From the NCBI RefSeq assembly GCF_004135205.1, contig NZ_CP035490.1, forward strand, positions 930,001 to 994,000: a stretch of 64,000 nt of DNA, written 5' to 3'. The notes under the pieces were generated by a model that saw only the letters and a program-made list of their open reading frames with translations, had not been told where the DNA came from and did no database searches. Numbering within the stretch: position 1 is the stretch's first letter; each line of letters starts with the position of its first letter. The stretch is from Hahella sp. KA22. GTDB lineage: Bacteria > Pseudomonadota > Gammaproteobacteria > Pseudomonadales > Oleiphilaceae. Shown here in pieces: positions 33,750-41,876 of the stretch. The position numbers and the translations under genes were made by a program.

Positions 33750-35666
33750 TTAGTAGTTCTCGCAGTCCGCCGACAGGCTGTGATTGCAACCATCGCGGCC
33801 AATGTACTGCTGGGTGCTGTACTCGGCGATCGGCAGTTTAGCCACGGTCATGCCGTCTTCGGTGAGCGCATCCACATAGTCCACGAATCCCTGCGCATAC
33901 TCGGTGAACGTATCCACATACAGGCCGGCGTTATAGGGCGTGGCGAACGTGTTGTAGCCATCCTGTCCAGACGCGATGAAGTCGTTAGTGACCACGGTGT
34001 AGGTCGCGTTCAGGTCGATAGCGCTCCAATCTCCCGCCACACGTGAGTTCACCTCCACATTAGACAGGCGCGCGCCTTTGGCCTGTGCGGCGTTCACGTT
34101 GAAACGCAGACCGGCGGCGTAGGGGTAGGAGCCGGAAGAACCATTGTTATCCAGGGTATTGGACAGCGCATCTTCCAGTACGTCGACGATTTGCTGTCCG
34201 GTCATCTCCAGCGTCACCAGGGTGTTGGAGAAGGGAAGCAATGTATAGGCGTCCGCTACGGTAAGGTCGCCCATGGGAATATCCGTTCTCACGCCGCCGC
34301 CGTTCTGGATGGCGATATCGGCGGTGGGCGTCACGGTCAGGAAGGCTTTGGCGACGATGTTGGAGATATCGCTGCCGTTGACATAGTTCTCCGAGACATC
34401 ACACAGGCTGGAGCGCGCCTCGCCGGGCCAGCGCACCAGACACAGATTGTCTGATACTGTGCCGATCACAGTTTGCTTCAGGGTATCCACTTCATCGTCA
34501 TAAATCGCCAGCAGGCGCTCTGAAATGGCGTCCGCCGTGGTGGAGACAATTTCCTTGTGGCTGGTCAGCGCTTGCGTCACCCGATCGGCGTCAGCGGCAG
34601 GCAGGGTTTTAGTGACTTTATCCGCCGCGGTATAGGTGAACGACTTGGCGACAGGCATGTAAGGATTTCCGCTACAGGCGGTGACTTTGCCGCTGGCGTC
34701 GAAGCTGACGTCCAGAGCGCCCAGCAGATGCGCATATTCCCAGGCGTGTACGATGCAGACTGCGTCTCCGGCTTTATTCGTGGCCTTTTTCGGGTAATCG
34801 CTGACGACGTTGAAGCCCAATTGGGTGAACGTCTCCCCGCCCATCAAGGTGTGGGAGTCGCCGCCGACAATGACGTCCACCCCAGTCAGGTTCGCCGCCA
34901 GAGTCTGATCGTTGGCGTAAGTGTAGTGCGTCATCAGGATGATTTTGTTGACGCCCTGGGCGCTGATTTCATCGATATACTTCTGCGCAGTGGCGGTTTC
35001 GTCGAGTAGCGTGGTGCCGGCGTCAGGGCGGCTCGATTCCTGTGTCTTCTGTGCGATATCAATGCCGATAAGGCCGATCTTCTGGCCGCCCACTTCCTTG
35101 ATAACGTAGGGTTTTATGTAGCCCTGGGCGATAGGCGAAGCGTCGCCGGGAGCGACATTGGCCGCCAGCACGTCGGTTCCGCAATCGTCCGCCGCCAGAT
35201 AGTTCAGGAATGACGCCAGGCCGGTATCGCCATTGTCGAACTCATGATTGCCCAGGGCGAAGGCGTCAAAACAGATCCGGTTCATCATCTCAGCATCTGC
35301 TTCGCCGCCGAACAGCGTGAAATACAGGGCGCCGGTGATCGCGTCGCCAGAGTGCAGTTTCAGCACATTGCGTTTTTCATCCGCCAAGGTGTCGGCCAGA
35401 CTCGTCAGCATGGGAAAACCACCGTAGGAAACACTCACCGAACCTATGTCGGCGCCGCCGTCGGTTTTTGTTTGCAGGCCCAGCGCGCTGACGTCGTAAC
35501 TAAAAGTGGAGGCGGCGAGATGGGAGTGATGATCGTTGATGTGCAGGATGCTCAGGCTGAACCCGGAGTCGTCATTGCTTTGGGGGCTGTTGCTATCGCT
35601 GCACGCGGCCAGTGCGATCGACACGCACAATACTGCGCCTGCGCGCGTTACATGAAAAGGCGCCAT
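33750..35666 (-). CDS. Bifunctional metallophosphatase/5'-nucleotidase lipoprotein
   Basis: This 638-residue protein has a lipoprotein signal (LAAC near residue 22). The N-terminal metallophosphatase domain shows LHINDHHSHL (about 40-49), HSGDAITG, GNHEFDNGD and GGDSHTLMGG, all metal ligands of the family. The C-terminal 5'-nucleotidase domain has NGGGVRTDIPMGDLT and VTNDFIASGQDGYNTF, which form the substrate clamp. It would dephosphorylate extracellular nucleotides to nucleosides and phosphate. Together with the secreted nuclease 9 kb away it could support growth on extracellular DNA. GGAG eight bases upstream supports the start. Confidence 0.93.
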   Translation of the reverse strand: MAPFHVTRAGAVLCVSIALAACSDSNSPQSNDDSGFSLSILHINDHHSHLAASTFSYDVSALGLQTKTDGGADIGSVSVSYGGFPMLTSLADTLADEKRNVLKLHSGDAITGALYFTLFGGEADAEMMNRICFDAFALGNHEFDNGDTGLASFLNYLAADDCGTDVLAANVAPGDASPIAQGYIKPYVIKEVGGQKIGLIGIDIAQKTQESSRPDAGTTLLDETATAQKYIDEISAQGVNKIILMTHYTYANDQTLAANLTGVDVIVGGDSHTLMGGETFTQLGFNVVSDYPKKATNKAGDAVCIVHAWEYAHLLGALDVSFDASGKVTACSGNPYMPVAKSFTYTAADKVTKTLPAADADRVTQALTSHKEIVSTTADAISERLLAIYDDEVDTLKQTVIGTVSDNLCLVRWPGEARSSLCDVSENYVNGSDISNIVAKAFLTVTPTADIAIQNGGGVRTDIPMGDLTVADAYTLLPFSNTLVTLEMTGQQIVDVLEDALSNTLDNNGSSGSYPYAAGLRFNVNAAQAKGARLSNVEVNSRVAGDWSAIDLNATYTVVTNDFIASGQDGYNTFATPYNAGLYVDTFTEYAQGFVDYVDALTEDGMTVAKLPIAEYSTQQYIGRDGCNHSLSADCENY

Positions 35667-35780
35667 AAGACATGCTCCACAGTGAATTTGAGTGTTGACG
35701 TTCGTTGTTATCGGAGCAGGGAGTGTCCCACTGAATTATTGCGGCAATGTTGCAACTAACGGAGAAGGAAAGAGGAAGAG

Positions 35781-35812
35781 TCGCTCCCTGTAGCGCAGCA
35801 TCAAGGGAGCGA
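35781..35812 (-). terminator. Hairpin after the second binding-protein gene, possible terminator
   Basis: TCGCTCCC (35781-35788) and GGGAGCGA (35805-35812) form an eight-base stem with a 16-base loop, 19 bases after the stop codon of the leftward gene. The minus-strand continuation CTCTTCCTCTTTCC is only moderately T-rich. Confidence 0.45.
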
Positions 35813-35830
35813 TGGCGATGTGGCGTCGCG

Positions 35831-36598
35831 TCAGGATGACTTGGGGACGCCCAGATATTTCTGGCGAATGCGGTCGTACTCGCCGGACTCGCGGATCATG
35901 CGCAAACCTTTGTTGAATTTCAGCATGGTGTCCAGACTCATTGGGCTCCTTTTGCTGAAGCAGGTGTAGTAGGGCGCGCTGGTCATGCTGATAAAGTTCA
36001 ACTCAGGAGGATTCGCCATCTGCTGCGCCTCGTACTGTATCGTGTCGGCGAAGGAATAGATGGCGTCTACGCGCTGGAAGATGAGCATATTGAGCAGCAG
36101 CTTATCCGTTCCCACCGTTTCAATATTCTCCAGCCCCGCTTTCTCCAATTCTGTCTCCAGGTTATAACCGCGCACCACCGCCAACTTGTAGGGCTTCATA
36201 TCGCTCAGGGCGCCGACTTTATGAATTTTGCGTCCGCTCAAGGTGAAAAAACCTTTCTCCAGCGCGCCCAGTTCGTCGGAGAAGTATAGAAAGCTTTCTC
36301 TTTCCGGCAGATAGGAGCAACTGCAGAGGCCGTCGTAGGTTCCGGTTCTGGCCAGTTCCAGCGCGCGATTCCACGGGAAATAGCGAAAGGTGACCGTCAC
36401 GCCGACCTGTTGAAAGGCGGCTTGTAACAGCTCGATGTCGTAACCCGGTCGGTCCGTGTTCTCGGGAGAGCCGATTTTTTGAGGAGGGAAGTAGTTGCAC
36501 GCCAGATTGATGGAGCTGTCAGCGGAAGCGGCGGTTGTCCAGAGTCCTGCGCTGACCAGTAACCAGGATGCCAATCTACGTAAAAAAACGATGCTCAA
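35831..36598 (-). CDS. Periplasmic substrate-binding protein, amino-acid type (orphan)
   Basis: This 255-residue protein has a signal peptide (about 1-26, ending ASADS) and the type 2 periplasmic-binding fold. Visible are PGYDIELLQAAFQQVGVTVTFRYFPWNRALE, with LARTGTYDGLCSCSYLPERE in lobe one and VDAIYSFADTIQYEAQQM in lobe two. Such single proteins in marine gammaproteobacteria are often orphan receptors without transporter genes, as here. The start is a TTG with AGG five bases upstream. The ligand is unknown. Confidence 0.82.
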   Translation of the reverse strand: MSIVFLRRLASWLLVSAGLWTTAASADSSINLACNYFPPQKIGSPENTDRPGYDIELLQAAFQQVGVTVTFRYFPWNRALELARTGTYDGLCSCSYLPERESFLYFSDELGALEKGFFTLSGRKIHKVGALSDMKPYKLAVVRGYNLETELEKAGLENIETVGTDKLLLNMLIFQRVDAIYSFADTIQYEAQQMANPPELNFISMTSAPYYTCFSKRSPMSLDTMLKFNKGLRMIRESGEYDRIRQKYLGVPKSS

Positions 36599-37019
36599 TA
36601 GGACCTACCCGTATGCTCGAAACCAAATCAAGAATTATCGTGAGGCCCGGCGCTACGTGACGAGTGCTTGTTGAGGAGCATCGTCGCACGAGCTCGCGCT
36701 GGGCAAATATTCACCAACTTAAAGTATGTCCGGCCCTGGTCTATTTCAATTCAGGCGCGTTCCCAGCGTCCGTATTTTTACACTCTTTTTAAAAGTGACG
36801 CTATTTGACTTTTTTACAGTATATAGATGGAAAACGAGTCAAATTGTCACGAATTTGCCGGGAACAAGCTGGATCAGAGCGTAGGGAGCGTGATCCTGTC
36901 GTTTCGATGTTTACAATTTGCGTCTGCCTGAGAGAAGGGAGCCGAGACGCTCCGGGTTAAGCTTTTGCTCTCTTTTCTCACGTCATGTTCACCCACTCTG
37001 TCGACAGGAGGACATTGAT
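36599..37019. other. 421-bp divergent intergenic region with a compound inverted repeat
   Basis: No gene is apparent. The notable feature is a pair of matching arms at 36795-36810 (GTGACGCTATTTGACT) and 36836-36849 (GAGTCAAATTGTCAC). They are reverse complements over GTGAC and TTTGACT with slightly different spacing and flank an AT-rich core. Confidence 0.5.
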
Positions 37020-37391
37020 TTGTCATATGAACAGCGATTGCGGCGCACCCAGAAACACTACCCTTTTGACCTTTGGGCGGAGCGTTTCCAGGATGGGTTG
37101 GAGCAATATACGGATGAGAATAACGCCGCAGCCAGACGGGTTATGGACAATCTGCTGCAAGCTTTGCTAGAGCTGGGTGAAGGCGCGACGGAAAAGGTGA
37201 AGGTCAAACAGTTTGAAGTCGCCGTGGAGTCGCTTAACTACCTTAACGACACCGTTGGCGGAGACTTGATCGAAACGGCGGAAAGGGAAGAGCTGTGCGA
37301 TCTGTTTGACGCCATCGCCGTAGCGGCGGGCATCGATCCGGAAAATTATGGCGACGGGGAGGGTATCGCCAGCGAATGGCGAGACTGGTAA
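37020..37391 (+). CDS. Hypothetical acidic helical protein
   Basis: I do not recognise this protein of 123 residues. TTG 37020 is chosen because AGGAGG stands eight bases upstream; a longer frame from 36918 lacks such a site. The product is acidic and mostly helical, beginning LSYEQRLRRTQKHYPFDLWAERFQDGLEQY and ending GDGEGIASEWRDW. No signal peptide, membrane span or catalytic motif is seen, so it is expected in the cytosol. It is the first of three rightward genes in a row (with 37476 and 37989), which may be one transcript. Confidence 0.65.
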   Translation: MSYEQRLRRTQKHYPFDLWAERFQDGLEQYTDENNAAARRVMDNLLQALLELGEGATEKVKVKQFEVAVESLNYLNDTVGGDLIETAEREELCDLFDAIAVAAGIDPENYGDGEGIASEWRDW

Positions 37392-37475
37392 GCTGCTGAT
37401 GTGACAAGTCGTCCGCTCTGATGCAGGCGCGTTGGAGTGGGCGCGAAAGGAATAATAATCAGCGAGAAAGCAGGA

Positions 37476-37946
37476 ATGACCGACTTCCACGATATTCAGA
37501 AGACTTTTCCCCTTGAGCAGGACTGGACGGCGCTTCAGGAAAATACCCTGATAGAATTAGTCCAGGATTATCAATCCGAACCCTCCTGCGCCAACTCCGC
37601 CCTTGTTGAACTCGCCATCCGCAATCATCCGAAAACCACCGAATTGAGCGAGCACATTCTGGACGATGAACAGGCGGACAAATGGCTGAAGGCCTCCGCG
37701 CTGGGTTCCCTCCTGACCAAGGATTTCAAGCGCGCCCTGGACAAGTCCCTGGGTTTTATCGACCACTGCGATCACCGGCTGCTCTGCGAGCTGGTGGAAG
37801 CGATGAACTATGAGTTTCAGGGCGAACTCAAAGACTACGCCGCCAACCACGCCACTACTCAGAAGTTGAAACAGCGCCTGCGCGCCGGCGCGGACAAAGA
37901 CGTGGATTACTGCGAATTATTTTACGAGTACGTGGGGGCTGAGTAA
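37476..37946 (+). CDS. Hypothetical helical-repeat-like protein
   Basis: This protein of about 156 residues is not assigned to a family I recognise. It is predicted almost all-helical, with a pattern such as SALVELAIRNHPKTTELSEHIL, KWLKASALGSLL and HRLLCELVEAMNYEF that recalls short HEAT-like or immunity-protein helices. ATG 37476 is preferred over GTG 37437, although the ribosome site is not decisive. It lies between the acidic hypothetical gene and the dual-specificity phosphatase gene, all in the same direction, 42 bases from the latter. Confidence 0.6.
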   Translation: MTDFHDIQKTFPLEQDWTALQENTLIELVQDYQSEPSCANSALVELAIRNHPKTTELSEHILDDEQADKWLKASALGSLLTKDFKRALDKSLGFIDHCDHRLLCELVEAMNYEFQGELKDYAANHATTQKLKQRLRAGADKDVDYCELFYEYVGAE

Positions 37947-37988
37947 AAATAGCCGCTTTCGATTATTCGTAAGCTAAGGAGTCAAAAC

Positions 37989-38489
37989 GTGCTCGTCAGC
38001 ACCATTTATCCCGTCCAATCTATTGGAAGCGGCCGCTTTTCCGTCATGGCCAAACCGGTCGCCGGGGAGTGGATGGAGGAGGAGTTCGCCGGCATCGCCC
38101 GCAGCGGCGTCACCAGGATGTTGTCTCTACTGGAAACACCGGAGATTCGCGAGCTGGGGCTGACTCAAGCGCCGGAGCTATGTCGCCGTTTGGGTATGAC
38201 GTTTACCCATTTCCCCATTCCCGACTTCGGGCTGCCCAGGTCCGTGCGGGACGTCGCCACACTGCTGGACGCTATTTATCCCGCCGTATTGGCGGGCGAT
38301 CATCTGGTGATTCACTGCCGCGCCGGCATTGGACGCACCGGCACGATCGCCGCCTCTTTGCTGGTGCGTCATGGCTGGACCCCAGAACAGGCTTTCGCTG
38401 AAATCAGCCTGAAGCGCGGCGTGGAAGTGCCGGATACGGACGCTCAGCGACGCTGGGTGATAGAGCATGCCCGCGCCTTATCCCAATAA
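37989..38489 (+). CDS. Dual-specificity/tyrosine protein phosphatase
   Basis: This 166-residue cytosolic enzyme carries the Cys-x5-Arg active site in HCRAGIGRTG (about 117-126). The general-acid Asp is in FPIPDFGLP, the arrangement of small cyclin-dependent-kinase-inhibitor-3-like phosphatases found in bacteria. A GTG start with AGGAG seven bases upstream is likely. It may act on phosphoproteins or small phosphate esters; the substrate is unknown. It is the last of three consecutive small genes. Confidence 0.88.
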   Translation: MLVSTIYPVQSIGSGRFSVMAKPVAGEWMEEEFAGIARSGVTRMLSLLETPEIRELGLTQAPELCRRLGMTFTHFPIPDFGLPRSVRDVATLLDAIYPAVLAGDHLVIHCRAGIGRTGTIAASLLVRHGWTPEQAFAEISLKRGVEVPDTDAQRRWVIEHARALSQ

Positions 38490-38705
38490 AGTCAACTTCT
38501 CGTCTACGTAGTACTACTTAGATTGAATCCGTAGTTCTGCGGGCGTATTCGCCCACCGCCTAACGGCGCTAATACGGATAGAATTTGATCAGTCAAAAAG
38601 AGAGCATTTTGTGAAGCGCCCGGGTACGAGTGCGACGCGAGCCCGTTGCCGTTTAGCGGCGACGGCGGTTATTACGCGAAAATAAATATAAGAAAGGTAC
38701 ACAAT

Positions 38706-39830
38706 ATGACTCTTAAGCGATTCCTCAGAATCCTTCCCGTATCTGTTTTGTTGGCTTTCGGAATATCCGGATGCAACGAATCCAGTCCGGCCGCCAGTGC
38801 GCAGGCCGCCTCTCCAGAAGCCAAAGCGCCGGAACAGGTCTATACCTTGAGACTGGCGGAAACCTGGCAGCCCAACTTCCCGATCTTCGGCGATGCGCCC
38901 CGCAATATGGCGGCGATGGCGGAGAAAATGTCCAATGGTCGGCTGAAAATCACCATTGATTCCGCCAACAAGCACAAAGCGCCCTTCGGCGTGTTCGATA
39001 TGGTCAAGACCGGCCAGTATGACATGGGCCACTCCGCTTCCTATTACTGGAAAGGCAAAGTGCCTGAGACGCTTTATTTCACCACCATGCCCTTCGGCAT
39101 GATTGCGCCGGAGCAATATGCCTGGTTTTACTACGGTGGCGGCATGGACCTGATGGAGAAAGTCTACGCCAAGCACAACATACTCTCGTTCCCTGGCGGC
39201 AATACCGGCAACCAGATGGGCGGTTGGTTCCAGAAAGAAATCAACTCGCTGCAGGATCTGCAGGGTCTGAAAATGCGTATTCCCGGATTTGCCGGGGAAG
39301 TATTGGCCAAAATCGGCGTGAGCCCCACCAATATTCCTTCCGGCGAGCTGTATACGGCGTTGGAACGCGGCACCATCGACGCTCTGGAGTGGGTCGGTCC
39401 TTCTCTGGATTTGCGTATGGGCTTCCACAAAATCGCGCCCTATTACTACACCGGATGGCATGAGCCTGCGACAGAGTTGCAGTTTATGATCAATAAAAAA
39501 TCCTGGGAGAAGCTGCCTGCGGACTTGCAGGAGATTCTGCGGGTGTCTATGCGCACAGCCGCTTACGACATGTATATCCAGTCCACTCATGAAAGTGCGG
39601 TGAATTGGGCGACCATTCAAACGGAATTCCCCAACGTCAAACTGCGCACTTTCCCTAAAGAAGTTATCGCCGCCATGCGTAAGGCGAACGATGAGCTGCT
39701 GGCGGAAAAAGCCGCTACCGATCCCATGGCTGCGGAAATCCTCAAGTCTCAGCACGATTACATGCTGAAAGCGCGTCGCTGGACTGAGATTTCCGATCTC
39801 GCCTACCTCAACAGCCAACCCCAAGGCTAA
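38706..39830 (+). CDS. dctP: TRAP transporter substrate-binding protein (DctP family)
   Basis: This 374-residue protein has a lipoprotein-type signal (FGISGC, Cys about 23) and the DctP fold. Visible are LRLAETWQPNFPIFGDAP, MAEKMSNGRLKITIDSANKHKAPFGVFD and the conserved strand LKMRIPGFAGEVLAKIGVSPTNIPSGELYTALERGTIDALEWVGP, where the Arg that binds the substrate carboxylate lies. ATG 38706 is chosen to give a proper signal, with AAAGG upstream. It is the binding component for the DctQM permease that follows, importing an organic acid driven by sodium. The ligand is not predictable; residues near WVGPSLD resemble keto-acid or sugar-acid binders. Confidence 0.92.
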   Translation: MTLKRFLRILPVSVLLAFGISGCNESSPAASAQAASPEAKAPEQVYTLRLAETWQPNFPIFGDAPRNMAAMAEKMSNGRLKITIDSANKHKAPFGVFDMVKTGQYDMGHSASYYWKGKVPETLYFTTMPFGMIAPEQYAWFYYGGGMDLMEKVYAKHNILSFPGGNTGNQMGGWFQKEINSLQDLQGLKMRIPGFAGEVLAKIGVSPTNIPSGELYTALERGTIDALEWVGPSLDLRMGFHKIAPYYYTGWHEPATELQFMINKKSWEKLPADLQEILRVSMRTAAYDMYIQSTHESAVNWATIQTEFPNVKLRTFPKEVIAAMRKANDELLAEKAATDPMAAEILKSQHDYMLKARRWTEISDLAYLNSQPQG

Positions 39831-39986
39831 TCGCAGTTAAACCCGGGGCCGCTCAGACAGAGCGCGCCTCCGGCGGATCACAGACTCACGCTTGCAGAAG
39901 GCCTGCCTGTTTCAGGGAGGCTGGATGGGCGCTGTGTGTGTGGCAATCCGCTGGAGGGCTGTCCTGCGCCCGGGCCGGAGTGGAAT

Positions 39987-40532
39987 ATGCAGTGGATTAA
40001 GATCTTCGATCGCCTGTTCGAGCGGGCGTCTCACATCTGCGGTTTTATGGCCGCAGGCTGTTTCCTGCTGATGCTGGTCAACGTGTTTTACGACGTGGTG
40101 ATGCGATACCTGTTCAATCAGGTGTCTATCGGTATGCAGGAATTGGAGTGGCATCTGTTCGCCGCCGTCTTTTTATTAGGCGTTCCTTATGCGCTGCGTA
40201 CGGACGGCCATGTGCGCGTGGATGTGCTGTATGAAGGCTGGTCGGACCAGGTGAAAGCCATCGTCAACATGGTTGGAGCGATTGTATTCGTCACGCCATT
40301 CTCACTGCTGGTGATGTATTTCGGTTTTGGCTTCACCGTGGATGCATTCGATCTGATGGAAGGCAGCGGCGATCCTGGAGGGTTACCCTATCGCTGGATC
40401 ATTAAGTCATTGATTCCTCTGTCCTCACTGCTGATTTTACTGTCCGGCCTGGGCATGATCACTCAGGCGCTGAGAGTGCTGCTGTTGGGAGAGAAGTATG
40501 CAGAGTCTCATGCGAAGGAGGGATTGGCGTGA
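39987..40532 (+). CDS. dctQ: TRAP transporter small permease (DctQ family)
   Basis: This 181-residue protein with four membrane spans matches the small TRAP subunit. Family features are FMAAGCFLLMLVNVFYDVVMRYLFNQ and the central GVPYALRTDGHVRVDVLYEGW. ATG 39987 (GGAG upstream) fits the family length better than the frame start at 39936. The stop codon overlaps the start of the large permease gene by four bases. A 156-base gap separates it from dctP, enough for a processing or attenuation site. Confidence 0.92.
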   Translation: MQWIKIFDRLFERASHICGFMAAGCFLLMLVNVFYDVVMRYLFNQVSIGMQELEWHLFAAVFLLGVPYALRTDGHVRVDVLYEGWSDQVKAIVNMVGAIVFVTPFSLLVMYFGFGFTVDAFDLMEGSGDPGGLPYRWIIKSLIPLSSLLILLSGLGMITQALRVLLLGEKYAESHAKEGLA

Positions 40533-41815
40533 TTGGCATTATTATGTTCGCGGTGGCGTTGCTGATGTTGATGTTTGGCTTCCCCGTCGCATTTACTTTT
40601 GGCGGCGTGGCGTTGGTGTTCGGCTTGATCGCCCAGGGGCCGGAGCTGTTCGCTTTCATGCCGTACCGCATTCAAAGCATCATGGAGAATACCGTGATGA
40701 TGGCCATTCCAATGTTCATTTTCATGGGATTGGTGTTGCAGAAGACCCGACTGGCGGAGCAGTTGCTTGAAGCGATGGGACGTCTTTTCGGCGGGGTTCG
40801 TGGCGGTCTCGCCATTTCCACCGTACTGGTCGGAGCTTTGCTGGCGGCTTCTACGGGCGTGGTCGGAGCCAGCGTGGTGGCCATGGGGCTGATTTCATTG
40901 CCGGTCATGCTGAAGTACGGCTATCACAAAGGCTTAAGCACCGGCACTATCTGCGCCTCCGGCACCTTGGGGCAGATTATTCCTCCCTCTATTATTCTGA
41001 TTATTCTGGGCGATGTAATGGGCATCCCCGTGGGAGACCTGTTTCAGGCGGCGGTAGTCCCTGGCGTGGTGTTGATCGTAGCCTATATCGCCTACATTCT
41101 GATCGTCGCCTGGCTGAACCCCGATATGGCGCCGGCGTTGCCGGACAACGGCGAGAACCGGGCGCAGCAGGTGAAAATCGCGCTGTTCTCTATCCTGCCG
41201 CCATTGGCGTTGATTCTGGTAGTACTGGGATCAATCTTCACCGGCATCGCTACGCCCACGGAATCCTCCGCTTTGGGCGGAGTCGGCGCGCTGCTGCTGG
41301 CGGTGTGCTATCGCCAGTTTTCCTGGAAAATGGTGTGGGAGTGCAGCCGCGAAACCGTGACGGTTACCGCCATGGTGTTTGCGATCCTGTTGGGCGCGAC
41401 GGCGTTTTCGATGACCTTCACCTATGCGGGAGGCGATACGCTGGTGGAGCACTGGATGACTCAATTGCCCGGTGAGAAGTGGGGCTTCCTGATCCTCACC
41501 ATGCTGGTTATTCTGGTGCTGGGGTTCTTCATCGATTTCGTGGAGATCTCTTTTATTATTGTGCCGATCCTGGCGCCGGTGGCGGAATCGCTGGGCATCA
41601 GTATGGTCTGGTTTGCGGTGCTGATCGCCATGAACCTGCAGACCAGCTTCCTGACGCCGCCGTTTGGGTTTAGTTTGTTCTATCTTAAAGGGGTTGCTCC
41701 GAAAGAGGTGACTACGATGGACATCTACCGGGGCGTTACGCCATTCATCATCCTGCAGGCGCTGGTGCTGGTTTTGTTGCTGGTCGCGCCAGGATTGTTT
41801 GGCTTTGAAGTCTGA
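40529..41815 (+). CDS. dctM: TRAP transporter large permease (DctM family)
   Basis: This 428-residue membrane protein has about 12 spans and the DctM signatures: MLMFGFPVAFTFGGVALVFG, GALLAASTGVVGASVVAMG, CASGTLGQIIPPSIILIILGD and, near the end, MNLQTSFLTPPFGFSLFYLKG. These form the sodium and substrate pathway. The GTG start has AAGGAGG seven bases upstream and overlaps dctQ. The next gene is a Cache-domain kinase 61 bases later, so a sensor for the same solute is likely. Confidence 0.94.
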   Translation: MIGIIMFAVALLMLMFGFPVAFTFGGVALVFGLIAQGPELFAFMPYRIQSIMENTVMMAIPMFIFMGLVLQKTRLAEQLLEAMGRLFGGVRGGLAISTVLVGALLAASTGVVGASVVAMGLISLPVMLKYGYHKGLSTGTICASGTLGQIIPPSIILIILGDVMGIPVGDLFQAAVVPGVVLIVAYIAYILIVAWLNPDMAPALPDNGENRAQQVKIALFSILPPLALILVVLGSIFTGIATPTESSALGGVGALLLAVCYRQFSWKMVWECSRETVTVTAMVFAILLGATAFSMTFTYAGGDTLVEHWMTQLPGEKWGFLILTMLVILVLGFFIDFVEISFIIVPILAPVAESLGISMVWFAVLIAMNLQTSFLTPPFGFSLFYLKGVAPKEVTTMDIYRGVTPFIILQALVLVLLLVAPGLFGFEV

Positions 41816-41876
41816 TTGAGGCGACGCGCAGGGAGGCGCTCCGCCAGATCCTGTTTATCTGCTGGAGGCTTGCGTC

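Noticed and set aside
36844-36860. A sigma-54-like promoter (TTGTCACGAATTTGC)
   Set aside because: The conserved GG of the -24 element is missing and the spacing is one base short.
38589-39824. A 411-codon open frame antisense to dctP
   Set aside because: DctP motifs are clear on the plus strand; the other frame is a shadow.
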